19,135 nucleotides of DNA from an uncultured Anaerolineaceae bacterium (GCA_937920255.1 CALDSL010000265.1:1-19135), one strand, 5' to 3'. Counted from the stretch's first letter, positions 1-6,862 are shown. Notes: generated from the letters alone by a model not told the origin. Program-made: numbers and translations.

Positions 1-1017
1 CCGCCCGCGCTGGTGTCGATCACCAATTTCCCCATCACCGCCCGCCCGCAGGCCGGCCTGTCGTACAGCCCGGTGGTGCATGAGGTGTATGTGGGCGAGG
101 GCACCACGCGCTTCCTGGCCCTGTTCTACGGCGACTTCCCCCAGGAGGTGGTCCACCAGAATGAAAAGCCTGGCAGCCCCAATGTGGTGGCGGATAACGC
201 TCAGATCGGCCCGGTGCGCTCTGGCCGCGTTTCCTACGAGCCGCTGCGCAAGCTGTATAATGGTTTTCTGGTGATGGCCTCCGCCGACCCGAGCGTGGGC
301 GCCAGCCTCAATTCAGCCAACAACGTCTATGCCAACGATCCCGGCGACGTCAACAGCGCCATGGTCAAAGTGACCCAGTTGGAGAAGATGGCCCAGTCGC
401 AGCAGAAGATCACCGGCCCGGTGGATTTGCAGGGACTGGCCTTTGACCCGTCTGCTCCCACCGAGGGCAAGCCCGCCAATTCGCTGTGGGTGCCCTATGC
501 GCTGCTCAACCAGGTCATCTGGCGCTACGATGGAGCCGATGGTTCCTATCACCGCTTTATGGACCAGGCCGACGGCAAGACCTTCGTCGAGGCCACCGAC
601 CGCCTGAACGGCGAGCCGCTGACCTACGAGAACGTGGTGGTGCTGCTTGCCACCCACCATGCCTACGCCGAGACCATCATCGACGTCGATCTATTGGGCA
701 TCGGCAAGGCCCCGGCGCTGCTGTTCCGGGACGGCAAGGTCTACAACATTTTCTGGACCACCGCCAACGGCGAGTACGAGCGCACCACCGGCAAGCTGCG
801 CCCCATCCGCTTCATCGACGCGCAGGGCAACCCCTTCCCGCTCAAACCCGGCCAGACCTGGGTGCACATCATGCCCAACTACAGCCCGGTGTACGAGACG
901 GTCGACTCGGAGAACTTCTACGATAAGACAGAAACCAAGGCCACGCCCGGCTCGGGCAACTGGGCCGTGCGTTTCTACGCCCCCAACCTGGAGCCCAAAC
1001 CCACGCCGGTCAAATAA
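1..1017 (+). CDS. DUF3048 (YerB-like) domain protein, 5'-truncated by the window edge
   Basis: The frame is open from base 1, so the true start lies upstream; the GTG at 13 is probably internal. The visible ~338 residues match the two halves of the DUF3048 family. The N-terminal part has 'ARPQAGLSYSPVVHEVYVGE', 'TRFLALF' and 'IGPVRSGR'. The C-terminal part has a Trp/Tyr-rich 'WRYDGADGSYHRFMD' stretch, then 'APALLFRDGKVYNIFW' and 'LKPGQTWVHIMP'. Members of the family are usually exported lipoproteins or secreted proteins of unknown biochemical function; a signal peptide would be in the missing part. The protein ends in a short Pro/Lys tail (EPKPTPVK), and the gene converges on the M48 protease gene across a long hairpin. 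The family call is fairly secure; the function is unknown. Confidence 0.85.
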   Translation, partial: PPALVSITNFPITARPQAGLSYSPVVHEVYVGEGTTRFLALFYGDFPQEVVHQNEKPGSPNVVADNAQIGPVRSGRVSYEPLRKLYNGFLVMASADPSVGASLNSANNVYANDPGDVNSAMVKVTQLEKMAQSQQKITGPVDLQGLAFDPSAPTEGKPANSLWVPYALLNQVIWRYDGADGSYHRFMDQADGKTFVEATDRLNGEPLTYENVVVLLATHHAYAETIIDVDLLGIGKAPALLFRDGKVYNIFWTTANGEYERTTGKLRPIRFIDAQGNPFPLKPGQTWVHIMPNYSPVYETVDSENFYDKTETKATPGSGNWAVRFYAPNLEPKPTPVK

Positions 1018-1047
1018 CAAGTATCGTACCTGTTCAGCTTAGAAATT

Positions 1048-1113
1048 AATAGGGTGTTTTGTAGTTTATTTTTGCGCTAGGCGCAAAAATAAACTACAAA
1101 ACACCCTATTTTT
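1048..1113. terminator. Perfect 30-bp inverted repeat between convergent genes, likely bidirectional terminator
   Basis: Bases 1048-1077 are the exact reverse complement of 1081-1110, leaving a 3-nt loop (TAG, 1078-1080). The stem is AT-rich except for the GCGC at its tip and the GGGTG/CACCC near its base. On the + strand a T-run follows at the foot of the right arm (1109-1113). It sits between the stop codons of two convergent genes, which fits a shared transcription terminator. A perfect 30-bp stem is much longer than most intrinsic terminators, so a small mobile-repeat origin is also possible. Confidence 0.75.
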
Positions 1114-1127
1114 CTTTGTCTGAATTG

Positions 1128-1910
1128 TTATGCCGTCATCCGGCGATATTCGCTCGAGGCGGCGAATTTGCGCAGTTCGGCGATGCGCCGCACCACCATC
1201 GGGTGGGTGGACAGGCTTTCCGCGGCAACATTGGTCCAACTGTCATCCTCGGCCTCGATCCGGGCCAGCGCGTTCTGCATCTCGGCGCTGCCGCGCGCGC
1301 CGCCCGAGGCCAGCTTGACCAGCGCCGACACCGCTTTCTCCGGGTTGCGACAGGCGATCAGCCCGGCGCGGTCGGCGGAGTATTCGCAGGCGCGGTTCCA
1401 CCAGCGGAATGCGGCCACCAGGATCACCGCCAGGCCCAGCGTGGTGGGGACGCCGGCCATGCCGCCCAGCAGGCTGTTCAGCCAGGTGTGGCCAAGGGCC
1501 ACGTGCCCCAGCTCGTGCCCGATGATAAAGCGCAGCTCATCCGCGTCCATCACCTTGAGCAGCGGGGCAAACAGCACCACCGTGAACGGCTGGTTGAGGC
1601 CAAAAGTGTAGGCGTTCAACTGGCGCTCGCGGGTCACAAACACCTGCACCTGCCCCGGGCGCAGCCGGGTCACGCAGTCCTGCACCAGACTGGCCAGTTG
1701 GGGCGCGTTTTCCGGCGTCACCCGCGCCGCGCCCTGGATCAACGCCTGGGTGTGGGCCTTGTTGGCCAGGTAGGCCATCAACACCACCAGGCCCAGGAAG
1801 GCCGGCAGTACGCAGATGGTCAGCCCGGCCGAGAACAGCACCACGATCCCGATCACCGTGATCGTGACCAGCAAAATTGGCATTTCCGACGGGTAGCGGT
1901 AATTGTCCAT
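1128..1910 (-). CDS. M48 family membrane zinc metalloprotease (HtpX-like)
   Basis: 260 residues from the ATG at 1910. Two hydrophobic stretches at about residues 11-48 would anchor the protein in the membrane. The zinc site is HELGH (H132, E133, H136), and the third ligand is probably E176 in 'CEYSADRAG', the usual ExxxD signature of M48 enzymes. Another hydrophobic segment lies near residues 150-170. The family cleaves membrane or misfolded proteins; the substrate here is unknown. An in-frame TTG at 1937 would add nine residues. The ATG is preferred because a TATAAT ends seven bases before it, which suggests a leaderless transcript. The gene lies 53 nt downstream of pyrD on the same strand, so it may also be read through from the pyr operon, but no pyrimidine role is evident. 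Confidence 0.88.
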   Translation of the reverse strand: MDNYRYPSEMPILLVTITVIGIVVLFSAGLTICVLPAFLGLVVLMAYLANKAHTQALIQGAARVTPENAPQLASLVQDCVTRLRPGQVQVFVTRERQLNAYTFGLNQPFTVVLFAPLLKVMDADELRFIIGHELGHVALGHTWLNSLLGGMAGVPTTLGLAVILVAAFRWWNRACEYSADRAGLIACRNPEKAVSALVKLASGGARGSAEMQNALARIEAEDDSWTNVAAESLSTHPMVVRRIAELRKFAASSEYRRMTA

Positions 1911-1916
1911 ACCAGA

Positions 1917-1922
1917 ATTATA
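1917..1922 (-). promoter_or_regulatory. Candidate -10 box (TATAAT) for a leaderless M48 transcript
   Basis: A perfect TATAAT on the minus strand is followed by six bases (TCTGGT) and then the ATG at 1910, so transcription would start at or next to the initiation codon. No good -35 box is visible 16-18 bp upstream, which keeps confidence low. Confidence 0.35.
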
Positions 1923-1963
1923 GAACGATTGTGGCAATCCCTGCGGGTTACCGCGCGTGCAGT

Positions 1964-3001
1964 TTAGCGCGATAACCCGCTGTTGAGAATATCCCGCACC
2001 AGCCCTGGGCCGGCGTAGATCAAGCCGGTATACAACTGCACCAGCACCGCCCCGGCGTCGAGTTTAGCGCGCGCGTCGGCGGCGTTCATCACCCCGCCGC
2101 TGGCCACCACCGGCAACCGACCACCGGTGCGCTGCACCACGCTGCGCACCAGCGCCGTGTTGCGCGCGTTCAGCGGCGCGCCGCTCAGCCCGCCAGTTTC
2201 GGCCGCCAGCGGCGATTGCAGCCCTTCGCGCCGCAGGGTGGTGTTGCTGATGATCACCCCATCCATTCCAGCGCTCATCACTGCTTCCAACGCGGCGTCC
2301 AGTTCTTCGTCCGTCAGGTCCGGCGCCAGTTTGACCAGCACCGGCACGGGTTTGTTGAGGGCGCGCGCCTGTTCCTTACGCTCGGCCGCCAGTGGAGCCA
2401 GCAGCGCTTCCAGCGCGGCGCGTGACTGCAGCGCCCGCAACCCAGGCGTGTTGGGCGAGGAGATGTTCACGGCCAGGTAGTCACACAGCGGCGCGAAGGT
2501 GCGCAGCAGCATCAGGTAATCCTGCACGGCCTCTTCGTTGGGCGTGGTCTTGTTCTTGCCGATGTTCATGCCCAGGACCAGATCTTGGGGGCGCGAACCA
2601 CGAAGCTGGCGCGCCAGAAATTGGGCCCCTTGGTTGGGAAAACCCATGCGGTTGATCGCCGCGCGGTCGGGCACCAGGCGGAAGATGCGCGGGCTGGGGT
2701 TGCCGGGTTGCGGCCGGGGCGTCACCGTCCCCAATTCGATGTGGCCGAAACCCAGCGTCGCCAGCCCGCGCCAGCCCAAACCGTCTTTGTCATACCCGGC
2801 GGCCATCCCCAACGGGTTGGGAAACGTGAGGCCAAAAGCTTCCACCATCGGGCCATTTGCGCGCGGGCGGAACCACGCGGCCAGCAGCGCCCGGCTGAGC
2901 GGGTTTGACCCGCCCAGCCGCAGCGCGGCGATGGTCAGCGTGTGCGCCTGTTCTGGTTTGAGTAAGAAGATCAGCGGCCGCAGCCAGGGATAGAGTGACA
3001 T
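1964..3001 (-). CDS. pyrD: Dihydroorotate dehydrogenase, class 2 (quinone-dependent)
   Basis: 345 residues. The enzyme oxidises dihydroorotate to orotate using FMN and membrane quinone, the fourth step of UMP synthesis. The class 2 assignment rests on the N-terminal membrane-associating extension (residues ~1-45, 'PWLRPLIFLLKPEQAHTLTI') and on 'NISSPNTPGLR', which holds the catalytic Ser (about S182) where class 1 enzymes have Cys. FMN-site motifs are visible: 'AAGYDKDG', 'VKLAPDL', 'ISNTT', 'GGLSGAPL', 'VASGGV' and 'QLYTGLIYAGP'. The ATG at 3001 is three bases after the pyrFE stop, and its ribosome binding site (GAAAGG) lies in the last codons of pyrFE, so the two genes are probably translationally coupled. 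It is the last pyr gene of the operon. Confidence 0.96.
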   Translation of the reverse strand: MSLYPWLRPLIFLLKPEQAHTLTIAALRLGGSNPLSRALLAAWFRPRANGPMVEAFGLTFPNPLGMAAGYDKDGLGWRGLATLGFGHIELGTVTPRPQPGNPSPRIFRLVPDRAAINRMGFPNQGAQFLARQLRGSRPQDLVLGMNIGKNKTTPNEEAVQDYLMLLRTFAPLCDYLAVNISSPNTPGLRALQSRAALEALLAPLAAERKEQARALNKPVPVLVKLAPDLTDEELDAALEAVMSAGMDGVIISNTTLRREGLQSPLAAETGGLSGAPLNARNTALVRSVVQRTGGRLPVVASGGVMNAADARAKLDAGAVLVQLYTGLIYAGPGLVRDILNSGLSR

Positions 3002-3004
3002 GGC

Positions 3005-4423
3005 CTAACCTTTCAGGAATTCGCGCACCGCCGCCACCTGTTCGGCAGGAATGCGGCCGGTGCTTTCCCAGTAATCCAGCAGCGCGGTGAGGGTCAGCAC
3101 GGCGTGCAGCCGGTACCCGGCCGCTTCCAGCGCCTGTGCCGCACCCGACTGGCGGTCGATCAGCACGACCACGTCGCGCACGGCCAGCCCGGCCGCGGTC
3201 AGTTTGTCGATGGCTTCGAACTTACTCCCACCTGTAGTGGCCAGGTCGTCGATCACCACCGCGCTCTCGCCCTCAAACCACTCGCCTTCGATATCGGCGC
3301 GCGTGCCGTACTCCTTGGCTTCCTTGCGCGGGTAGATCAGCGGCCAGCCGGTTTTCAGGCTCACCGCGGTCCCGATGGGCAGGGCGGCATAGGGCAGGGC
3401 GGCCAGCCGATCAAACTGCAGCCGGCGCAGCAGGGGCACAAAGGCCTCGGCCACCTCGGCCAGCAGCGCGGGGTGCGAGGCAAGCTGGCGCAGGTCAATG
3501 TAGATGGGCGAAACCAGCCCGGATTTGAGCGTGAACTGCCCAAAGCGCACGCAGCCGGCCTGCAGCAGACCTTCCGCCAGGCTGGCGGAAAAGCCGGGCC
3601 GCGGTGCGGACTGCTGCTTCTGCGCGCGTGCTGCTCGGATGTTGTTGATCTGATCCACCAATTCTTTGGCCGCGGCGTGCGGGTCGGCGGCGCGTGAAAT
3701 GGCGCGCGATACCGGCAGCAGCATGCCCATGCCGTCAGGTCGCAGACCGGCCTCCAGCGCGGCTTCCAGGTCGCCGCCCTGCGCCCCGACGCCCGGCGCC
3801 AGGAACCACAGGTCCGGCGCGGCGGCGCGGGCGCGGCGCGTGGCTTCCACGTGCGTGGCGCCCACCACCAGGCCGATGTTGTTGCTGGTGTTCCAGCCCT
3901 GCGCCAGCCGGGCCACTTTTTCGTACAGCAGTGTGCCGCCGGCTTCGCCGGCCAGCGGCAGATCCTGCAGGTCGCCGGCGCCGGGGTTGGAGGTCTTGCA
4001 CAGCAGGAACACGCCATGCTCGGGGTTCTTGATAAACGGCGTCAGCGAGTCATGCCCCAGGTAGGGGTTGAGGGTGATGCAGTCCGCGCCCAGCGTCTCG
4101 AATGCGGACTGCGCGTAGGCGTCGGCGGTCGACGCGATGTCGCCGCGCTTGGCGTCCATAATCACCGGGATACCCGCCGGCACCGCCGCGATCACTTCGC
4201 GCAGCGCCTGCCAGCCCTGCGGGCCGAGCGCTTCGAAGAAGGCCGCATTGGGCTTGTAGGCCAGAGCCAGGTCCGACGTGGCTTCGATCAGCCGCAGGCA
4301 GAAGGCTTTGGCTGCTTCCGGCGTGTTTTCGGGCAGGTCGGCCGGGTGAGCGTCCAGACCGACGCACAGCAGCGAGTTGATCTCGCGCGCACGGTTTTCC
4401 AGCATCTCAAAGAAGGGGGTCAT
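3005..4423 (-). CDS. pyrFE: Bifunctional OMP decarboxylase / orotate phosphoribosyltransferase (PyrF-PyrE fusion)
   Basis: 472 residues with two catalytic domains. Residues ~5-263 are a subfamily 2 OMP decarboxylase: 'CVGLDAHP', the catalytic 'MDAKRGDIAST' (D90, K92, D95), 'TLNPYLGHDSL' and 'LAPGVGAQGGD'. After a charged linker (~264-279), residues ~280-471 are an orotate phosphoribosyltransferase: the flexible-loop lysines in 'PRKEAKEYG' (K367, K370) and the PRPP motif 'VVIDDLATTGGSK' (389-401). Together they convert orotate plus PRPP to OMP and then UMP. Domain order is the reverse of animal and plant UMP synthase, where the PyrE part comes first. The ATG at 4423 has GAGGT a few bases upstream. 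The gene lies 36 nt after pyrB and 3 nt before pyrD. Confidence 0.96.
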   Translation of the reverse strand: MTPFFEMLENRAREINSLLCVGLDAHPADLPENTPEAAKAFCLRLIEATSDLALAYKPNAAFFEALGPQGWQALREVIAAVPAGIPVIMDAKRGDIASTADAYAQSAFETLGADCITLNPYLGHDSLTPFIKNPEHGVFLLCKTSNPGAGDLQDLPLAGEAGGTLLYEKVARLAQGWNTSNNIGLVVGATHVEATRRARAAAPDLWFLAPGVGAQGGDLEAALEAGLRPDGMGMLLPVSRAISRAADPHAAAKELVDQINNIRAARAQKQQSAPRPGFSASLAEGLLQAGCVRFGQFTLKSGLVSPIYIDLRQLASHPALLAEVAEAFVPLLRRLQFDRLAALPYAALPIGTAVSLKTGWPLIYPRKEAKEYGTRADIEGEWFEGESAVVIDDLATTGGSKFEAIDKLTAAGLAVRDVVVLIDRQSGAAQALEAAGYRLHAVLTLTALLDYWESTGRIPAEQVAAVREFLKG

Positions 4424-4459
4424 GCGTACCTCGAGGTTCCAAACCTGATTCGGATGAGA

Positions 4460-5452
4460 CTAGGCCTTGCCCAGCACCATGGCCAGCAGCGCCATGCGGG
4501 TATACAGGCCGTATTCCATCTGGCGGAAGTAGGCGGCGCGCGGGTCGTTGTCGACTTCCATGGTGATCTCGCCCACGCGCGGCAGCGGGTGCATCACGAT
4601 CATCTCATCCTTGGCCTTGGTCATCATGGCCGGGTCGATGATAAACGCGTTGCGCACCGTTTCGTATACCGCCGGGTCTTCGAAGCGTTCTTTCTGCACG
4701 CGGGTCACATACAGCACGTCGCTGCTGCCGATCACCTCTTCCAGATTATCATATTCCTTCTGTTCGATGCCTTTTTCGCGGATCTCGTCCATGATCTCAG
4801 CCGGCATGCGCAGGATTTGCGGCGAAACATAATTGAGCTTTGCGCCGAAGAGGGTCAGCAGCCGCGCCAGCGAGTGCACCGTGCGCCCGTATTTCAGGTC
4901 GCCCACCATGGTCACATTCAGGCCTTCCAGGTTGCCCAACTCTTCGTGGATGGTGACGATGTCCAGCAGCGCCTGGGTGGGGTGCTCGCCCACGCCGTCG
5001 CCGGCGTTGATGATCGGCTTGCGCGCGTACTGCGCCGCCAGCGCCGCCGATCCGACTTCCGGGTGGCGCAGCACAATCACGTCAGCGTAGCATTCCAGTG
5101 TGCGGATCGTATCGGGCAGCGATTCGCCCTTCGAAACCGAGGAGTAGCGCACTTCGTTGATCGGGATCACGCTGCCGCCCAGGCGTTCCATGGCTGAGGT
5201 GAAGGACGACGAGGTACGCGTCGAGGGTTCGTAGAACAGGCTGGCCAGGATTTTGCCTTTGAGCAGATCAAACGTGCCCACGCGGCGCACCATGCCTTCC
5301 ATTTCGTGCGTGACGCCAAACACGTATTCGATGTCATTCCGGTCGAACTGCTTTACCGACAGGATGTCTTTGCCGTACCACGGAGCGGTTTGATGATCGC
5401 CAAAGGGCAGGAAGCGGCTTTTTCTGCGGATGGGGGGAACATGTGTGGCCAT
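4460..5452 (-). CDS. pyrB: Aspartate carbamoyltransferase catalytic chain
   Basis: 330 residues. The enzyme condenses carbamoyl phosphate and aspartate to N-carbamoyl-aspartate, the committed step of the pathway. The carbamoyl-phosphate site is 'FYEPSTRTSSSF' (73-84); the mobile loop carries S107 and K108 in 'SSVSKGES'; 'GEHPTQALLDI' (155-165) and 'MHPLPRVGEI' (287-296) complete the active site. 'STRTS' and 'HPLPR' separate it from ornithine carbamoyltransferase. The N-terminus is about 25 residues longer than a minimal catalytic chain and basic. No regulatory chain gene (pyrI) is present in the window, so allosteric control by that subunit is not supported here. The ATG at 5452 follows a good AGGAGA site. 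The gene starts 42 nt after pyrC. Confidence 0.95.
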   Translation of the reverse strand: MATHVPPIRRKSRFLPFGDHQTAPWYGKDILSVKQFDRNDIEYVFGVTHEMEGMVRRVGTFDLLKGKILASLFYEPSTRTSSSFTSAMERLGGSVIPINEVRYSSVSKGESLPDTIRTLECYADVIVLRHPEVGSAALAAQYARKPIINAGDGVGEHPTQALLDIVTIHEELGNLEGLNVTMVGDLKYGRTVHSLARLLTLFGAKLNYVSPQILRMPAEIMDEIREKGIEQKEYDNLEEVIGSSDVLYVTRVQKERFEDPAVYETVRNAFIIDPAMMTKAKDEMIVMHPLPRVGEITMEVDNDPRAAYFRQMEYGLYTRMALLAMVLGKA

Positions 5453-5494
5453 TGTTTTCTCCTGGAGAATAGAAAGTAGGTTGATGTTTTCGGA

Positions 5495-6556
5495 TCAATT
5501 GCGCGGCGAGCGGACGTTTTTTCCGCTGCCAGGGGCGGCGGTCACATGGCCGTCGCGGTAAGCTTCCTGCCCGTGTAGCACCACGCGCTGCACGCGCCCG
5601 CGCACCGGATAACCCTCGAACGGGGTCCAGGCACAGCGGGTGAAGGTCTGGCTGGCGTGGATTTCCCAACGCGCATCCAGATCGATCTCGACCCAGGTTT
5701 CGGGCTGGGTGGGCAGGTGGAAGATGCGCGCCACGTTGGTGTGGCAGCGCGCGATCACGTCATCCAGCGTCAGCCGGCCGGCGTGCACGGCGGTGAGCAG
5801 CAGGGGCAGGGCGGTTTCCAACCCGGGAAAGCCGGGCGGCGGGTTGGGGCCGTCTTTTTCTTCCAGCGTGTGGGGCGCGTGGTCGGTGGCGAAGCAGTCG
5901 ATCACGTCCAGGTTGTCCCACAGCGCCTGCTGGTCGGCGCGCGTGGCCAGCCTGGGGCGCACCTCACCTCGCCCGCCGGGCAGGTTGGCGAGGTCATCCT
6001 GGCATAGGAAAAGGTGGTGCGGCGCCACCTCGCAGGTGACGGGGATGCCGCGCTCTTTGGCCGCGCGGATCAACAGGATCTCTTCGCGCAGCGAGACGTG
6101 GGCGATATGCACCGGCCGGCGGTAGATTTCCGCCACCAGGATCACTGCCGCCATGGTGCGCGCCTCGGCGTGCGCCACCACCGGCGCGCCGGCCGGCCAG
6201 GCGGCGAAGTGCTCCATCCACAGCGTCATATCGTCCAGACGCAGCGGGCCGTAGGTCTGGTCCAGATACATTTTCAATCCGCAAACCTGGTTTGCCAGCC
6301 CGGGGGCAGTTTGCACATTATCCGGTCCCGCGCCGAGGTACTGGCCCCAGTCGCAGCGGGCTTTGGCGGCCGCGGCAGCCGTCGCCTGCGCCAGCGACGG
6401 CGCGTCGGTCACCGGTGGGCGCGTGTTGGGCATTGCCAGCAGCATGGTAAAGCCGCCGGCCAGCGCCGCGGCGGTTCCGCTGTCCCAGTCTTCTTTGTGC
6501 TCCGCTCCAGGCTCGCGCATATGCACGTGCGGATCGATCAGGCCTGGGATTTTCAT
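5495..6556 (-). CDS. pyrC: Dihydroorotase
   Basis: 353 residues from the ATG at 6556, chosen because GAAGGAGAA lies just upstream; an in-frame GTG at 6607 would place the start inside the leader terminator and is rejected. The enzyme cyclises carbamoyl-aspartate to dihydroorotate. Metal ligands are visible: H10 and H12 in 'DPHVHMREPG', K95 (the carbamylated lysine) in 'GLKMYLD', H129 in 'VVAHAE', H153 in 'HIAHVS', and D225 in 'CFATDHAPHT'. The wording of the motifs ('GLIDPHVHMREPG', 'AMPNTRPPV', 'GLKMYLD', 'LRLDD') resembles the dihydroorotase domain of animal CAD more than the short E. coli PyrC type. It is the first structural gene of the pyr operon and stands directly behind an intrinsic terminator, so its expression is probably set by attenuation. 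Confidence 0.94.
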   Translation of the reverse strand: MKIPGLIDPHVHMREPGAEHKEDWDSGTAAALAGGFTMLLAMPNTRPPVTDAPSLAQATAAAAAKARCDWGQYLGAGPDNVQTAPGLANQVCGLKMYLDQTYGPLRLDDMTLWMEHFAAWPAGAPVVAHAEARTMAAVILVAEIYRRPVHIAHVSLREEILLIRAAKERGIPVTCEVAPHHLFLCQDDLANLPGGRGEVRPRLATRADQQALWDNLDVIDCFATDHAPHTLEEKDGPNPPPGFPGLETALPLLLTAVHAGRLTLDDVIARCHTNVARIFHLPTQPETWVEIDLDARWEIHASQTFTRCAWTPFEGYPVRGRVQRVVLHGQEAYRDGHVTAAPGSGKNVRSPRN

Positions 6557-6577
6557 GCGCTTCTCCTTCAAACAGGC

Positions 6578-6605
6578 AAAAAAAGAGAGCCAATCAATGG
6601 CTCTC
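6578..6605 (-). terminator. Leader attenuator: intrinsic terminator upstream of pyrC
   Basis: On the minus strand an 8-bp stem (GAGAGCCA paired with TGGCTCTC, 5-nt loop) is followed directly by seven T residues (6584-6578). It stands within a transcribed leader, about 110 nt after the predicted start and only 8 bases upstream of the pyrC ribosome binding region. A terminator here would stop transcription before any structural gene unless it is opened, which is the definition of an attenuator. It is preceded by a T-rich stretch (6626-6611). Confidence 0.85.
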
Positions 6606-6710
6606 ACTTGAACAAAGAGAAAAATGGACCCCGGATTTTGCGAACACTACCCCCCGGAAAATGTGCTGCCGCAGCCGGAAAGGTATTTTGATCGGGGTTG
6701 GTATTTCCAT
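6594..6710 (-). CDS. Proposed pyr operon leader peptide (38 codons)
   Basis: The ATG at 6710 opens a 38-codon frame ending in TGA at 6596-6594. The start is only about ten bases past the -10 box, so the mRNA would be leaderless or nearly so, and no ribosome binding site is possible. The stop codon lies in the loop of the attenuator hairpin, so a ribosome closely following RNA polymerase would cover the stem and prevent termination. Codons ~30-33 are TTT TCT CTT TGT, a U-rich stretch where polymerase could pause when UTP is low. The peptide is basic and begins MEIPTPIKIPFRLRQ; I recognise no family. The geometry recalls the pyrL leader of E. coli pyrBI. Translation is an inference from layout only. 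Confidence 0.5.
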   Translation of the reverse strand: MEIPTPIKIPFRLRQHIFRGVVFAKSGVHFSLCSSESH

Positions 6711-6719
6711 ATCGCGTCA

Positions 6720-6747
6720 ATTCTATGCCGATTTCCCCGCATGTCAA
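6720..6747 (-). promoter_or_regulatory. Sigma70-type promoter of the pyr operon
   Basis: On the minus strand a perfect -35 box TTGACA (6747-6742) and a -10 box TAGAAT (6725-6720, one mismatch) are separated by 16 bp. Transcription would start near 6714-6712. It is the best promoter match I found in the window and faces pyrC, with a leader of about 155 nt. Confidence 0.85.
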
Positions 6748-6771
6748 GGGGGAAATTTGGCGAATTTTGGC
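6731..6771. promoter_or_regulatory. Candidate operator: inverted repeat around the -35 box plus 10-bp tandem repeat
   Basis: ATTTCCCC (6731-6738) and GGGGAAAT (6749-6756) form a perfect 8-bp inverted repeat whose 10-bp spacer contains the -35 hexamer. Immediately upstream, GAAATTTGGC (6752-6761) and GAATTTTGGC (6762-6771) are near-identical 10-bp tandem repeats, one helical turn apart. Such symmetry centred on a promoter suggests regulator binding; the regulator is unknown. Confidence 0.45.
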
Positions 6772-6812
6772 AGTTATCGCTATTGAAAACCAGCGGAATG
6801 TCGATAGGCTAT

Positions 6813-6848
6813 AAAAAACCTCCCCCAAAACTGATGTCTTGGGGGAGG
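6813..6848 (-). terminator. Intrinsic terminator after the TadE/PA14 gene
   Basis: On the minus strand CCTCCCCCAA (6848-6839 read in complement) pairs with TTGGGGGAGG through 10 bp, has a 10-nt loop, and is followed by six T residues (6818-6813). It lies 14 bases after the stop codon of the surface gene and insulates the pyr promoter from read-through. Confidence 0.93.
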
Positions 6849-6862
6849 AAATCGGAGGGGGT

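Noticed and set aside
4429..4438. ACCTCGAGGT palindrome between pyrB and pyrFE
   Set aside because: A 10-bp palindrome overlapping the pyrFE ribosome site; too short and without flanking symmetry to claim a regulatory role.
3851..5197. 448-codon plus-strand frame across pyrFE and pyrB
   Set aside because: It is antisense to two well-identified enzymes and spans their junction; the product is His/Arg/Val-rich without motifs.
6557..6607. Upstream extension of pyrC to a GTG at 6607
   Set aside because: It would place the start and first codons over the attenuator stem and U-run. The ATG at 6556 has a strong ribosome site and matches the usual N-terminus of the family.
6600..6713. PyrR-binding anti-antiterminator in the pyr leader
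   Set aside because: I looked for the conserved PyrR loop sequence with its flanking purine-rich stem and did not find it; the ORF-stop-in-hairpin layout explains the region better.
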